From the NCBI GenBank assembly GCA_026315105.1, contig CM048746.1, positions 349,683,548 through 349,747,547 on the forward strand: a DNA stretch of 64,000 bases. The letters run 5' to 3'. Under the pieces are notes generated by a model, which ran no database searches, was not told the DNA's origin, and worked only from the letters and a program-made list of their open reading frames with translations. The translations under genes were made by a program, and so were the position numbers. Shown piece by piece: positions 11,481-22,371 of the stretch; the first letter of the stretch is position 1, and each line of letters begins with the position of its first letter. Source of the stretch: Locusta migratoria. Its lineage: Eukaryota; Arthropoda; Insecta; Orthoptera; Acrididae.

Positions 11481-12782
11481 GGAAAAACAGTTTGAATCAG
11501 CATTAATGTTTATTAAAAAGACAAGATTGCTCAAATTCAATGTTTCAAGCAATCAGTTGGGTCACAAGTGTCTTGAGTACACTATCTGTACATAATTGTA
11601 ATGTAATCTACTATAATTAATAAACATGTTTAAAAGCCATAATTTTTTTTTATCAAGTAGCCTATATGTTTAAGAGTAAATTAAATTTGAGCATTCTATC
11701 AGTTCTGAGACTCTATAGATATTTCAATTCTTATAAAACAAAACATCCATTAAAAAAGAATATATATAATTTTAATAGTATCATTTTTATCTTCAAATAT
11801 GTATTATAAAGTTGCTGCAAAAATTCATGATTTTATCTAAAAGATTTTTCAAGATAAGCAATTTTAAAGTTTTGAAATACAAATTAAATTTACCATTTCC
11901 GAAGGTTCAGAAAACACAAAACATAAAAACTTTAAAAATTTATTAAAAACTATAAAGAGATACAGCAAAAATTTCAGGTGTTGTCAGGATGGTATTTACA
12001 ACCATTTGAGCCAAATTTCATGAAAATCTAAGGTGGTGGGTGTAAAATTTATTTTTTTATTGGGTGATTTGATATGGAATGAACCAATATCTAAGTATGC
12101 TGAACTTCTGCTAGCCAATTAACAAGTAGTCTTATTTGGGCATCTGCTGCTATGACTCTTTGCAGCATCTGACCATCTCGCTTCTAGCAGGGGTTTGTTA
12201 TGTAAAGGATGAAAATGGTAGGTATGGGAGATCACACAAATTGGATAATTCAGTTGTGATAAGTGGTCATCATATTCTGAAACTTGACATTGAAAGGTGA
12301 GGTAGCTTGATGCACATAAAATGGATAAACCCTCACAATTGGGAACTGAACCTAACACTGAAAAGTCTTGTTGCAGCACAAGATACATACGTGAACAAAT
12401 ATTTAATCCTATTATTGGCAATGTTGCTGGCAAACATCAAAATTATGGACGGTTTTCTGCAAACATGTTTCAAGTTTTGCCCTGAATGAGAAATAGTGCT
12501 TGGAACCAACATTTAATCTCCCATATACATCAAAGTTTAAAGTGTTATGTTTTGAAAGAGTACAACAGTCTACAACTTAAGAAATCCCATCACTTTTTCA
12601 CTCTTAACAATATAATTTGAAAAGAAAAAGTTAAAATTACAAAACGTATCAAAACAATGAAAAAATCCCCAGAATCCTTAAATTTGTAATTCCCAGATGA
12701 AAGACTTCATGTTTTCACTCTATCTCCCAGCTGTCCCAGGGCAAAAACAGTCTTATGTACACATACAGCTTTAAGGAGCTGC

Positions 12783-13057
12783 TCAACCAATTAGCAGGAA
12801 AAAGATTTTTATAGACAGCCATCAACCATGCCCATAAAAATTATAAACACATGGGGGACAACTTTTTGGTTTCATTGGTTGTCATTTACAGATATCATAC
12901 AAATTTTAAATTGTGCCTGATAATTTTTATCATATGTTGATTAACATTTGTAGGCTCTGATTTTGTTACCACGAGAAAAAATTTTTAGATTTCAAGAGCT
13001 TCACTGTAACAGAACACTTTTTCAAACCACAAGTGCAGATATTTTATAGTGAAAATT
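12783..13057 (-). repeat. 275-bp mobile unit, copy 2 (inverted)
   Basis: Reverse complement of 10169-10445 with scattered differences, for example CACTTGTGG for CACTTGG near its start. Confidence 0.6.
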
Positions 13058-14669
13058 CAATAGGCTTTTGCAAATTAAACTGTTGCTTTTTCTTACAACT
13101 ATTCTTGTTACAGAATGAAATAGTGATTTGAAACATCTATGTAAGAACTCTGTGGTATGGGACTGGAAACTTTGGTATTCATATTTCAACTATTGCTTAT
13201 ACTATTCTTTCATTAATCCCACATCAAAGTAAGTTTGCGTCTTTTGTGAATATTCGGCAGGTTGTGCAAAATTTCAAGTTTTGTATTGGTCGCAGTGGTC
13301 CAGTTTTCATTACAACACCATAATTTTTAATGGGAGTTGTCAACAGTAATCGTTAGAAGAAAAATTTTGGTCAATTTCCAAGTTTTCATCTGTAAGTACC
13401 AACCCAAAACTGAATTTTATTCTGTTTTGATAATGCCGTACCTTCAACGCATAGTTAAAAAATTTAATTTTGGTATTTATTGCTCCAGGAAAGAATTTGA
13501 CACTAATGTTCTCTGAAGCAGTTGTGTCAGTCATGGGACTATCAAACAGAATGGGATGTACACATTTCAAACAGTTGGCAATTTACCATCTCATCACCTA
13601 TGACTAAGAGCACACTGCAAGAAATGTCAAAAGGCACAGAGTGAGTGAGTGTGTTTTTGTCTTAGAAGCAGCAACTACAGAAAGAATGTTTCTTTCTGCC
13701 TTTACAATTTCAATTGCATTAAGACTTTCCTTTTGAATTCAAGTACTATTGGCGAAATTTTCACTGCTAGGGTTTTGTGCAAATTGAGGAACTTTAAAAT
13801 TACCGCACATACAGGTTATTAGAAGATAATTTTGATGGACAAAACAATTATGTATTTGAATGTCATATACATAAAAGAAAAATTTTAACCAAAAAATAAG
13901 ATTTCTGCTTGACAAGCAGTAATAATTATTTGCTCCTGGACATGATGTACATCTGATGACATAATGTAACAAAAATTTATCTTAAACTTTTAGAACATTT
14001 ACTCTACAAAAACACAAATACAAATAAAAATTAAATCAATGTATTTAGAACACACTTACACCTTAAAAGTTTAACAGTGTCTGGCAACATTTTAATTATA
14101 AATGTTACTAGTTTAGTATCACATTAAACACAACATTCTTAAGTAGTGTAAGCAGCGAGCGCACATGGCGAGTCAAGAATTTATCACAGAAAAATGTCGA
14201 ATATAGTCAGTTCGAATACATTGAAAGATGATAGACAAGAGCCTGTTTCAAACTGTTTCACTTTACAACACTTGAAATTAATTTTAAAGTGGAGGAGAAA
14301 CAGAAACTTAAACTAACTTCAATGCATTGTAGGCTTTAGTGTGCAAGTGCACACAAGATTTCGAACAGAAAAAATTACAACCATCCATGCAGCAAAGAAA
14401 AATGAATGCAAATTCGAACTATCACCAAATAAATATACAAAACTAAACACCTCCTCCTGGATTGTACTGTCACCGTGACTGAGTAAAACTTCTTGTTACC
14501 TGACATTCTAATCCACTTACTAATTAAAGTTGAGATTTCTTACAAGCACCACTTATCCATCCATCTTTTGAAAACTTTTTTTTACAAAAATACAAGTGTT
14601 GTTAGCAAAGCTCCCAACTATCAAAGAAAATTTCTTATTTCCCCACAAATTCACAATACTTTTATAATT
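13058..14669. other. Unassigned AT-rich flank downstream of the host gene
   Basis: Downstream of the proposed poly(A) site on the minus strand. No ORF, RNA gene or transposon boundary is recognised. Another AATAAA on the minus strand at about 13476-13481 could mark a longer 3' UTR. Confidence 0.4.
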
Positions 14670-14675
14670 TTTATT
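14670..14675 (-). promoter_or_regulatory. tral: Candidate poly(A) signal of the LSM14/Trailer hitch gene
   Basis: AATAAA on the minus strand about 340 bases after the stop codon. A G/T-rich run (TATTGTGAATTTGTGGGG) follows about 15 bases further on, as expected for a downstream element. Other signals further downstream cannot be excluded. Confidence 0.45.
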
Positions 14676-15010
14676 TCATCATTAGAACTGACCTCTCACT
14701 GAAATATTCTGAATTGTGTACTTTAATGACCCTCAACAGTGAACACTTTTCTGTCCTGTTAACATTGAGGTACATCAATGATTTTTTTAGTTACAGAAAA
14801 AATGAAATTAAAAATAATTTTATAAGTTGTCAGTTCTTAATTAAAGGCAATCAATGCTAGAGTCTTTAATATAACAGAATGTTCAGGTATTCAACAATGA
14901 AACAAATTTCTTTCTGCAGTCTTTTTTAAATGCGTAATATCATCTTACTGACTGCTTCATTGCAGACTGCTGAGCCACCTCTGGCTTCAAAAACGATTGA
15001 GTCTTCAGTT

Positions 15011-15018
15011 TCAGTTAC
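15011..15018 (-). CDS. tral: LSM14/Trailer hitch, terminal coding segment and stop
   Basis: The acceptor GCATTCTTTCAG precedes GTAACTGA. Joined to the A left over from the exon at 15157-15416, it reads AGT AAC TGA, that is Ser-Asn-stop. Phase 1 on both sides agrees. The exon continues as 3' UTR toward a poly(A) signal near 14670. Only eight coding bases are present, so the call rests on the acceptor, the phase and the position. Reading through the donor instead would give a slightly different end (SKY-stop) from an unspliced transcript. Confidence 0.6.
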
Positions 15019-15156
15019 CTGAAAGAATGCAATACAACATTGAAAATTATTGGACACTGAACAAATATATGGAAATTTAGTGAACAAAATACATCACCAG
15101 CACAAAATCTCTACAGATGTAAGACAGACTGTGTGAAGTAACAAATTAGTACTTAC

Positions 15157-15416
15157 TCTGAACAGTAACAGCTCTGGGTGGTGTACTGTTTGCAACTGGA
15201 GCTGGTGGTTGTTGCAAATTTGCCGAGCTGTTTCTGTTGCGGTTATTGCCTAGAAATCCAGATCCTTGGCCCCTGAAGTTGTTGCGGTACTGCCCTCTGT
15301 AACCACCTCTGTTGTAATAACCACGACCTCTAAATCCACCCCGGCGCGCTGATGCTACTCCAAAGGTTTCAGAGTTCAGTTTGCGTTCTGTCCTCCAATC
15401 AGTTCTTTGTGAACGC
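15157..15416 (-). CDS. tral: LSM14/Trailer hitch exon: TFG box and RGG region
   Basis: A 260-base exon with acceptor TTTTCAG/G and donor CAGA/GTAAGT. It completes a Gly codon begun in the previous exon, then reads RSQRTDWRTERKLNSETFG, the LSM14-family TFG box, followed by an Arg/Gly-rich tract (RRGGFRGRGYYNRGGYRG) and a Pro-rich tail. In LSM14 proteins the TFG box helps bind the DEAD-box helicase DDX6/Me31B, and RGG tracts bind RNA and can be methylated. The protein represses translation in cytoplasmic mRNP granules (P-bodies). Entry is in phase 2 and exit in phase 1, both matching the neighbouring exons. Confidence 0.88.
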
Positions 15417-15560
15417 CTGAAAATTTTTTTTTTCAAATTTAGAGGAAGTTTTAGTTTCCAATTATTTTAACTATCAAACAATTTGTTTTAAGTTCAAGAG
15501 GCAATTGACAATTTCATATATTAAGAAAATAATGACTCCCTGAGCCTTACTGAAGGTGGG

Positions 15561-16130
15561 TTGTTTTGGACCAGAGTGATTTGTTTTGGACCAGAGTGAT
15601 TTGTTTTGGACCAGAGTGATTTGTTTTGGACCAGAGTGATTTGTTTTGGACCAGAGTGATTTGTTTTGGACCAGAGTGATTTGTTTTGGACCAGAGTGAT
15701 TTGTTTTGGACCAGAGTGATTTGTTTTGGACCAGAGTGATTTGTTTTGGACCAGAGTGATTTGTTTTGGACCAGAGTGATTTGTTTTGGACCAGAGTGAT
15801 TTGTTTTGGACCAGAGTGATTTGTTTTGGACCAGAGTGATTTGTTTTGGACCAGAGTGATTTGTTTTGGACCAGAGTGATTTGTTTTGGACCAGAGTGAT
15901 TTGTTTTGGACCAGAGTGATTTGTTTTGGACCAGAGTGATTTGTTTTGGACCAGAGTGATTTGTTTTGGACCAGAGTGATTTGTTTTGGACCAGAGTGAT
16001 TTGTTTTGGACCAGAGTGATTTGTTTTGGACCAGAGTGATTTGTTTTGGACCAGAGTGATTTGTTTTGGACCAGAGTGATTTGTTTTGGACCAGAGTGAT
16101 TTGTTTTGGACCAGAGTGATTTGTTTTGGA
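15561..16130. repeat. Perfect 20-bp minisatellite, 28.5 copies
   Basis: The unit TTGTTTTGGACCAGAGTGAT repeats without any visible change. It lies in the host-gene intron, ending 145 bases upstream (in gene direction) of the acceptor of the TFG/RGG exon. Because 20 bp is not a multiple of three, three units give a 20-residue periodic translation, so the long open frame on the minus strand across it (359 codons) is an artefact of the repeat. Confidence 0.97.
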
Positions 16131-17640
16131 GGCTTGGTTTGATGATGGAAGACAGAACTATTAGAACAGTCCCTCCTACCTGGAACATTGAATTCAGCAA
16201 TCTACATACAAAATGCTTATAATTCAAAACACAGGGGAAGAAAGCCTCCATGTCCATCAAGAGCCACTGAAGTGTAGAGAAAGGAGCCAAGAAAAGAAAG
16301 GAGCATATAGGGAGCAATCCATGTCCCCATGAAAGCAATTTGGGAGGGGGGGGGACATCCTGTATCAGATGCATCCCAACTAGAAATACCCACCAAGACA
16401 GGGCAAGCAGAGCACAGGGAAACAGAAGAACATATATTGGGGGTAAGGGAGAGAGAGGAGTCGTCAGGAAGTAAGGAAAGGGCCAGGACATACCACCAGG
16501 GCCAATGAAGGTAGAGGAAATAGAGAGCCAACAGCTTGTTTTCCCAGCTCTTGCATTTGGAATTAAGATTGAGGCACCAACCCTCACAAATAAAACATAA
16601 AATAAAGCCAGCCACTGAGGCTTCATTTGTTAGCATCTGTGTAGCAAGTTAGGAAGATGAATCTGCCACAGAAGGGCTTTTGTTAGGTCAGTCTAACAAA
16701 ATGTGTAACTGGAAACTTGGGTGTATGGCTACTCGCAATGGAGTACATGGCGAGTATGGCCAATACACAGCTGGCAAAGGGCAATGTCATTTTTGGGCAG
16801 ACCTCCAGGTAAGCTAAAATTTATCACCCAAATTTACTCAATGAGGTCTAAGAAACATTCCATGGCCAGATCGTTACAACCTGAAAACTTAGTATTGATC
16901 AAAAGTCTGGTTCAAGAATATCTGGTCTGACCATTCTGCTTGATAATTGTGTAGTTGGCCAGCCCACCTGGAAGTTCATTTTTCAGGATTGACAGTGACA
17001 TGTGGTGGAAACCAAGACCATGAAGCATGAAGGAAATACTTGATAGCCACAACCAAGGGATTGTGTAGGTAACATTGGATGAAGACCTTTGAAACTGCTG
17101 AGTTGCCTCAGATGAAATACTGACTTCTGAAGGAACAGGTAAGGTCAAGAGCGCAATAGGTGATTACGAACTCTGCAATGGAAACACCTCGGCCATATGG
17201 CCACAAGCCAAATTCAGTGTGACCTGTGTGAAATCTAAGCAAAGCCATCATCACTGACAGACTGAGCCACCAGGTTAGACTATTAATGAACTCCAGAACA
17301 CACTTAGAAGGGAGAAAAATGGACAACAGGGAACTGCAGAGTGAACGAAGTTTATCAGAGGTTCCGATAAATCAACATAACTGTGGCCAGGGATCAATCG
17401 TGAAGATCCATGTGAGCAGGTCAGAAAAGGGTGATAAGCAGAATAAATTGGATTGGGTGATTGGCTGTAGATTGTGATCTTAACTTTTTGGGTAATAGTT
17501 GAGGGTAGCAGATCACTGTTTAGAAAGAGTTAATAGCTCACATGGCCCAATAAGCAGCTTTGATGCTTCCTTAACAAGGTTTGGACACAATGGAATAAAC
17601 CCCATGGATACCTTATTTTGATTTTGCCTCAGAATGTAGG
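16131..17640. other. Intron stretch, probable old repeat, unassigned
   Basis: Moderately GC-rich compared with its surroundings, with several short minus-strand frames (for example 16217-16636). It looks like a decayed element but shows no motif I can name. Confidence 0.3.
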
Positions 17641-18225
17641 ATTTTTACATGGAACATGGCTCTCACAATATTACTAATATAATGCAAAATTAATTTTTTT
17701 TATGTTGTAGCAACATACTAAGTAGACTTGTGTTTGTCCGAAGACTAGCTGTTTAAGTAGTGAATCGACAATTTATTCCTCCACAGTTCCCACTCAGTGT
17801 AGCAATGTGATGTGGCAGGAATGGCCCAAATGCTGAAGGACTACCAAAAGGCCAATTATGTGGCCAGTCCTGCTGGATGTGATGTCATGAGCTACTTAAC
17901 TTCACTGTGACTGATCCAGTATCATTTGGAGTGAGGAATCACGTAAAATCCTGTATCAATCTGATAGATAGTATTACCTGTTATGGGTAGTGCCAACAGT
18001 GAAATAATTAGTGTTTTCATGGGTTCAGGTATGGCTTATCTATTGTGCTTTGGAGACAGATGCAGAAGGATATGAACCTAGTTTCTAGCTTGTGCTTTTC
18101 TTACCTGGGAAATTAAACAGTATTTTTGTAGATATTTTCACACCAGGAATGTTCCCCATAAAATAGAGCTCGTTTAACTTACCAAAAACGCGTGCAGAAT
18201 AAATTGGACTGGGTGCGCACGCATG

Positions 18226-18279
<54 letters not shown>

Positions 18280-19778
18280 CTAATCCATCACTTAAGGTGA
18301 AGTGGGGGGGGGGGGGGGATTTTAAGACCCTTAGATAGTGTAAAGGATGAGTTCCACTGGTGTATATTGGCAGATGGTTGCAAGCATATATAAGTAATGT
18401 TTTCTCTAGATGTGGTCTATCTAGCCTTCTTTAAACAGGACAAAAGCCTACACTTTTGTTTTAAGCAAAAGTAAAACTGACATGGTCACACAATGTGCCA
18501 GTCTTTTTTCATTGTCAATAGTGTCATAATTGGAATTCATGGTGGATAATCCTTTCACTTATTTAAAAATAAAGGCATGATTACTGAACAATTTTTCAGT
18601 GACCTTGGCAGTGTGTTTACTTTCTTGTAAATGAAGTTACAGCCTCGCCTTCAGTGCAGTTTTATGCAACCACATATCTAAATGTCTGCCACTTGAAAAG
18701 CTGCATTTTTATTTCTGAATTTTTTGTGCTTTTGAATTTTGCTTGCAGAGAAATATATCTATGTTCGAAGATGTTAGGTCTCTTGACAATAGGCAACTAC
18801 ATTGTTATCCCATCTATGTTATACACACTTTCACTGTGCATAGTTGATGCAGCATTGGAGAATGAAATGCATGGATTTGTTTGGGAATACCTCAAATTGC
18901 AACTTGTTCTTACGTACTTATTCAAAATAGTGTTTCACCAAATCATTTACAAAACCAGTAATGAAAAAATGTTACATTTTAAGCACTGGAAATAGTTTGA
19001 ACTAACTAAAAATCGTTACCCTAGATCCCGTTTGCTTAAAAAAGAAATAAATGGAATTATTTTACTTTTTCAGGCCCTACATATAACATTTAACATTTTT
19101 AAAGATTTCCATGTGTAGACTTCAGAGCCTGGACTGGTAAAAGAGACACCATCATGAAAACAATTCTGCTCTCTCCAGCTTTGCAAAATCTTTGTGAAAA
19201 AACTAAGCCTTATTAGCCAGAAATCTTCCCACCATGCACTTAACAGATCTATTGAGATGATTTTAGGTGTAATGTCCCCGTTCTGTGCCACAGCTACCTT
19301 TCATCAACTCTACTCTTTCCATTGGGGGTCTCTACTACTATTGGATTTTTATTGTAGAGCATCTACTTTCACCTGTATTTGACACTATAACAATGCCATG
19401 GGCATATGGGACTGTCCTCTCTCACTTATTTGCTGTTTTGAGAGGCGAGTAATCTACGCAGCATTTCACCTGCACTCCTAATTCATCCCGTTTGTGTCAG
19501 TAATATGTTTTTACCATATGGTGTATAATTTACAGTATGAAAATGGCCACGGCTACAAAAAGAACAGACACGTCCGTGAGAAAACCAAAAGTTCATAATA
19601 TAGTGACGAATTAATTTTGTGCACAAATGGGATTTTTTTTTTTTACCCAGGATCGTCTGTTGTGTAGTCTAATACCACAAGCATAGAACAAATTGTCTTC
19701 TGCAAGCTGTTTTCTTAGTGTGGCACATCACACATTTTGATCAGTTTTTATTTTGCCCAGTTTCTTCATAGTTCCATA
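17641..19778. other. Intron stretch with simple repeats
   Basis: A (TG)n run at about 18229-18272 and a poly-G run at about 18305-18319. A 113-codon plus frame (18654-18995) has no recognisable domain and is probably chance. Confidence 0.45.
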
Positions 19779-19780
19779 TA

Positions 19781-21739
19781 CAGTAAAACCCCTTTTTAAC
19801 GAATCTCAGGGGACCGAAATATTTATTCCTTAAATAGGGGTTTTCCTTAAATGGGGGTTTTGCCTAGGTACACAGGAGGAGTGACTCAGAGACATAATTC
19901 AAGCATGTGTAGGTGTTATAGGCGCTATTTAATTACTAACATACCAGTAATCTGCTACAATTTTAAATACATCACACTTTCTGCAGAAAAAAATATTTTT
20001 TATTAAATCGAAAAGAGATGACCATTTTGTTTTCCCAGCATACTGTAAAGATCAAAGTTATCACTATGTGGTTCATGTTTGTTTTTATTGGCTCAGCTAC
20101 TTTAAAAGAGCTGACTACAGGTGCAAAAATTGGTGCCGTACATCAGACTTAAAAAACACTATACTTGAGAACCGACTGATACTCAATGTACTTCTTCTAA
20201 AGTTCTCCAGCGCATTCTTTTCTGCAGAATATGCAATCAGTAATTTTTACTAATGCATAAATTTCAAAATTTTCGTCATCGCCTTCCCCCTGGTTCGAGG
20301 TATAAATACCTTTTCAACAACCTGTACCTTCTTCAAAATTATTTCCATTGTTAATTCGTCAAAAAGATTTTCTAAAAATAGTGATCTATAGGGAGTTTGG
20401 GCACACGACAAACAGGTCTTTAGCGCTTCTACAAATATGTTAAGATTTTCGATTATGCTGTTACGCCGGTAACTACAACAACACAGCTTTTCTTTTTGCA
20501 AGCTAAAGGAGCAGCAATAAAATTACAGTCTAAATTCGTCAAAACTTAAACGTATTCTCTACAGATGTGTCACGCTTTTGCGATATATTACTCGTAAAAA
20601 ATAATCCACAACACCAAATTGTTTACAAAGAGAAAAACGTAGCCTAAAGACGTTATTAGCTGTTTGGATGCCTTCACTGCGGGATCATCATCGCGCTAAC
20701 ACTTCAATCGGCGGCCACCGACAGTTAATCTGCTTTTGAACCCACCCGTCTTTAGGGCTAAATACTTGACAATTCTCGAAGTCATTCAGGCATTTGATGT
20801 ATGAGGTAATTTTTTAAACGCATTGCAATTTTTAATTACGTAGGGGTAACTTAATGCCTGGCCTTATAATATTTTATTAGTCGTAATGTTTTCTCCACTG
20901 GTTCAGTTTCCACACTTTGCACTTACTCTGAAACAAGAGATTATTAAGTTTTCTAAGCAGTTCGAAAACAATGCATTTTCCACACTAATCTAGCAAGGCG
21001 ATTTTCGAACCTGTTTTGCATAAATTTTCCGCTTACAGGAAAGCACGCCTTCAAAACATTTAATAAGTACAACTGAAGTATGTCACACGAATATTCGTCT
21101 TTTTGCAACCAAAGGTACCGCTAGATTCGGCATTTAACAATGTTCCCTGTTTCTAAAAGTCGCACAAAGAAGATGCGCCAAATCGTATTCTTTGCCATTG
21201 TCACACACCCTACAATTCTGAAAAAGTGAATCTGAAATAAAACAAGACAACATTTCACAGCTCGCGCTTCGTAATTTTCGACTGACGTCAGACCACGTGA
21301 CCATAACACATGGAAGACATGAGGGAAATAGCTAGCTGATTCGTCAAACGCTTTCTCCGGTATTGCTGCATTGGTATTCGATACATTAACCTATCGACGG
21401 AAAGAATCGATTACGGCTGCTTATACCGGTATCGCTGCCAAGATGTTCGATATGCATTGACTTGAAGAATCGATAACCGACGTCACGTAAACACAAATTC
21501 CTGTGGAAAAAACGAAACAAATTAACTTGCCCACAATTAGGAATTGCGTAAAAACAAAATTTTAATTTCCAGAATTTTTCATGTTTGTTCCTTAAAAGCG
21601 GACTTTTCCTTAAAGCGGGGTTCACTAAAAGCGGGGAAAAATAACGTTATTCTAATGGGAGTTTCGCCGGGACCGACGGAAATATTCGTTAAAAGCGGGA
21701 TTTCGTTAAATGGGGGTTCGTTAAAACGGGGTTCTACTG
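19781..21739. mobile_element. pogo/Tigger-like DNA transposon, apparently non-autonomous
   Basis: It starts CAGTAAAACCCCTTTTTAAC at 19781 and ends with the inverted counterpart AACGGGGTTCTACTG at 21739. A TA duplication lies on each side (19779-19780, 21740-21741). Subterminal variants of TTCGTTAAA.GGGG are repeated in tandem at both ends (19840-19860 and 21600-21735). The 5'-CAGT...TA pattern is typical of pogo-type Tc1/mariner relatives. No transposase domain is recognised inside. Confidence 0.7.
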
Positions 21740-21928
21740 TACTTTCTTCCTGTTTTGTGCTTTATCTGTATTCAGTTTTTGACAAGCTACCCATTGCACC
21801 ATCCTTCCATTAATCTGAGGGAGGGGTGTGGCTAGTTTCCTTTTTAAGTGTCTCTTGTGTAGGGCTGTAAGAATGCCCAGAAATGGTGAAATAAATTCTC
21901 TTCACCTATTATCACTGTATCAGGTGGG

Positions 21929-21958
21929 GGAAAAAAAAAAAAAAAAAAAAAAAAAAAA
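21929..21958. repeat. Poly-A run
   Basis: About 30 A residues after GGTGGGGG. No element attached to it is recognised. Confidence 0.8.
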
Positions 21959-22187
21959 GTGTTGAGAAACAAATCGGAGATGCATTCAGTTCACTATAGT
22001 AAAACCTTGCTGCTTCTGAACAGAACTCTAATTTGTTGAAAGCTCAAATACAGTCACAAGAAGAGAAGCAAGGCTATTAAAGGTATTTATTAAAAATAAT
22101 AAATATTCCAGACAAAATTTTTAAAAGCTAAGTTCATAGCACTAAGGTTTTGCCTTCTTGGAAGTAATTCAATGTTCTTTAACTTAC

Positions 22188-22371
22188 CCTTTACTTCTCT
22201 CTACTGCTTCACAGCTTATATTGTCGAAGAAAGATTTCGACCGGTCATAATACACCTCGTGTTCTTCTTCAGTTTCACCTTCACCTATTCCAGTCTCATT
22301 TCCAGAATCATCTTTCTTTTCTGCATCTCCATTCGCTTTTCCATCACCTGCAATGACAGGTTCTGAGTCCG
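22188..22371 (-). CDS. tral: LSM14/Trailer hitch exon: acidic linker and FFD motif
   Basis: A 184-base exon with acceptor CATGTTACAG/C and donor AAAGG/GTAAGT. It begins with two bases that complete an Ala codon with the preceding exon. It reads an acidic linker (AGDGKANGDAEKKDD and GEGETEEEHE) and then YYDRSKSFFDNISCE, the FFD motif of LSM14 proteins, and ends inside a Gly codon completed by the next exon. In this family the FFD motif contacts the decapping enhancer EDC4 and lies just before the TFG box, exactly the order seen here. Phases on both sides match. Confidence 0.9.

Larger units (their letters stand above)
10147..13057. mobile_element. Rearranged DNA transposon region with nested 275-bp unit
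   Basis: Three relationships define this block. 10446-10672 is a direct repeat of 12508-12722. 10169-10445 is an inverted copy of 12783-13057. The motif GAGAAATAGTGCTTGGAACC stands at 10149-10168 before the 277-bp unit and again at 12488-12507, where the unit is absent and AACATTTAATCTCCC follows directly. Between the direct repeats lies a decayed plus-strand gene (10680-11480). The region 12119-12480 is unassigned. Confidence 0.6.

Noticed and set aside
15561..16130. CRISPR-like array
   Set aside because: Head-to-tail identical units without spacers in an animal intron; it is a minisatellite.
15547..16626. 359-codon minus-strand open frame
   Set aside because: Most of it is the 20-bp minisatellite, which happens to have no stop; the rest has no motif.
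16217..16636. 139-codon minus frame with hydrophobic segments
   Set aside because: Rich in Leu/Ser from a biased repeat-like stretch; no supporting start, splice or homology evidence.
18654..18995. 113-codon plus-strand frame
   Set aside because: No domain, splice context or homology I can see; likely chance.
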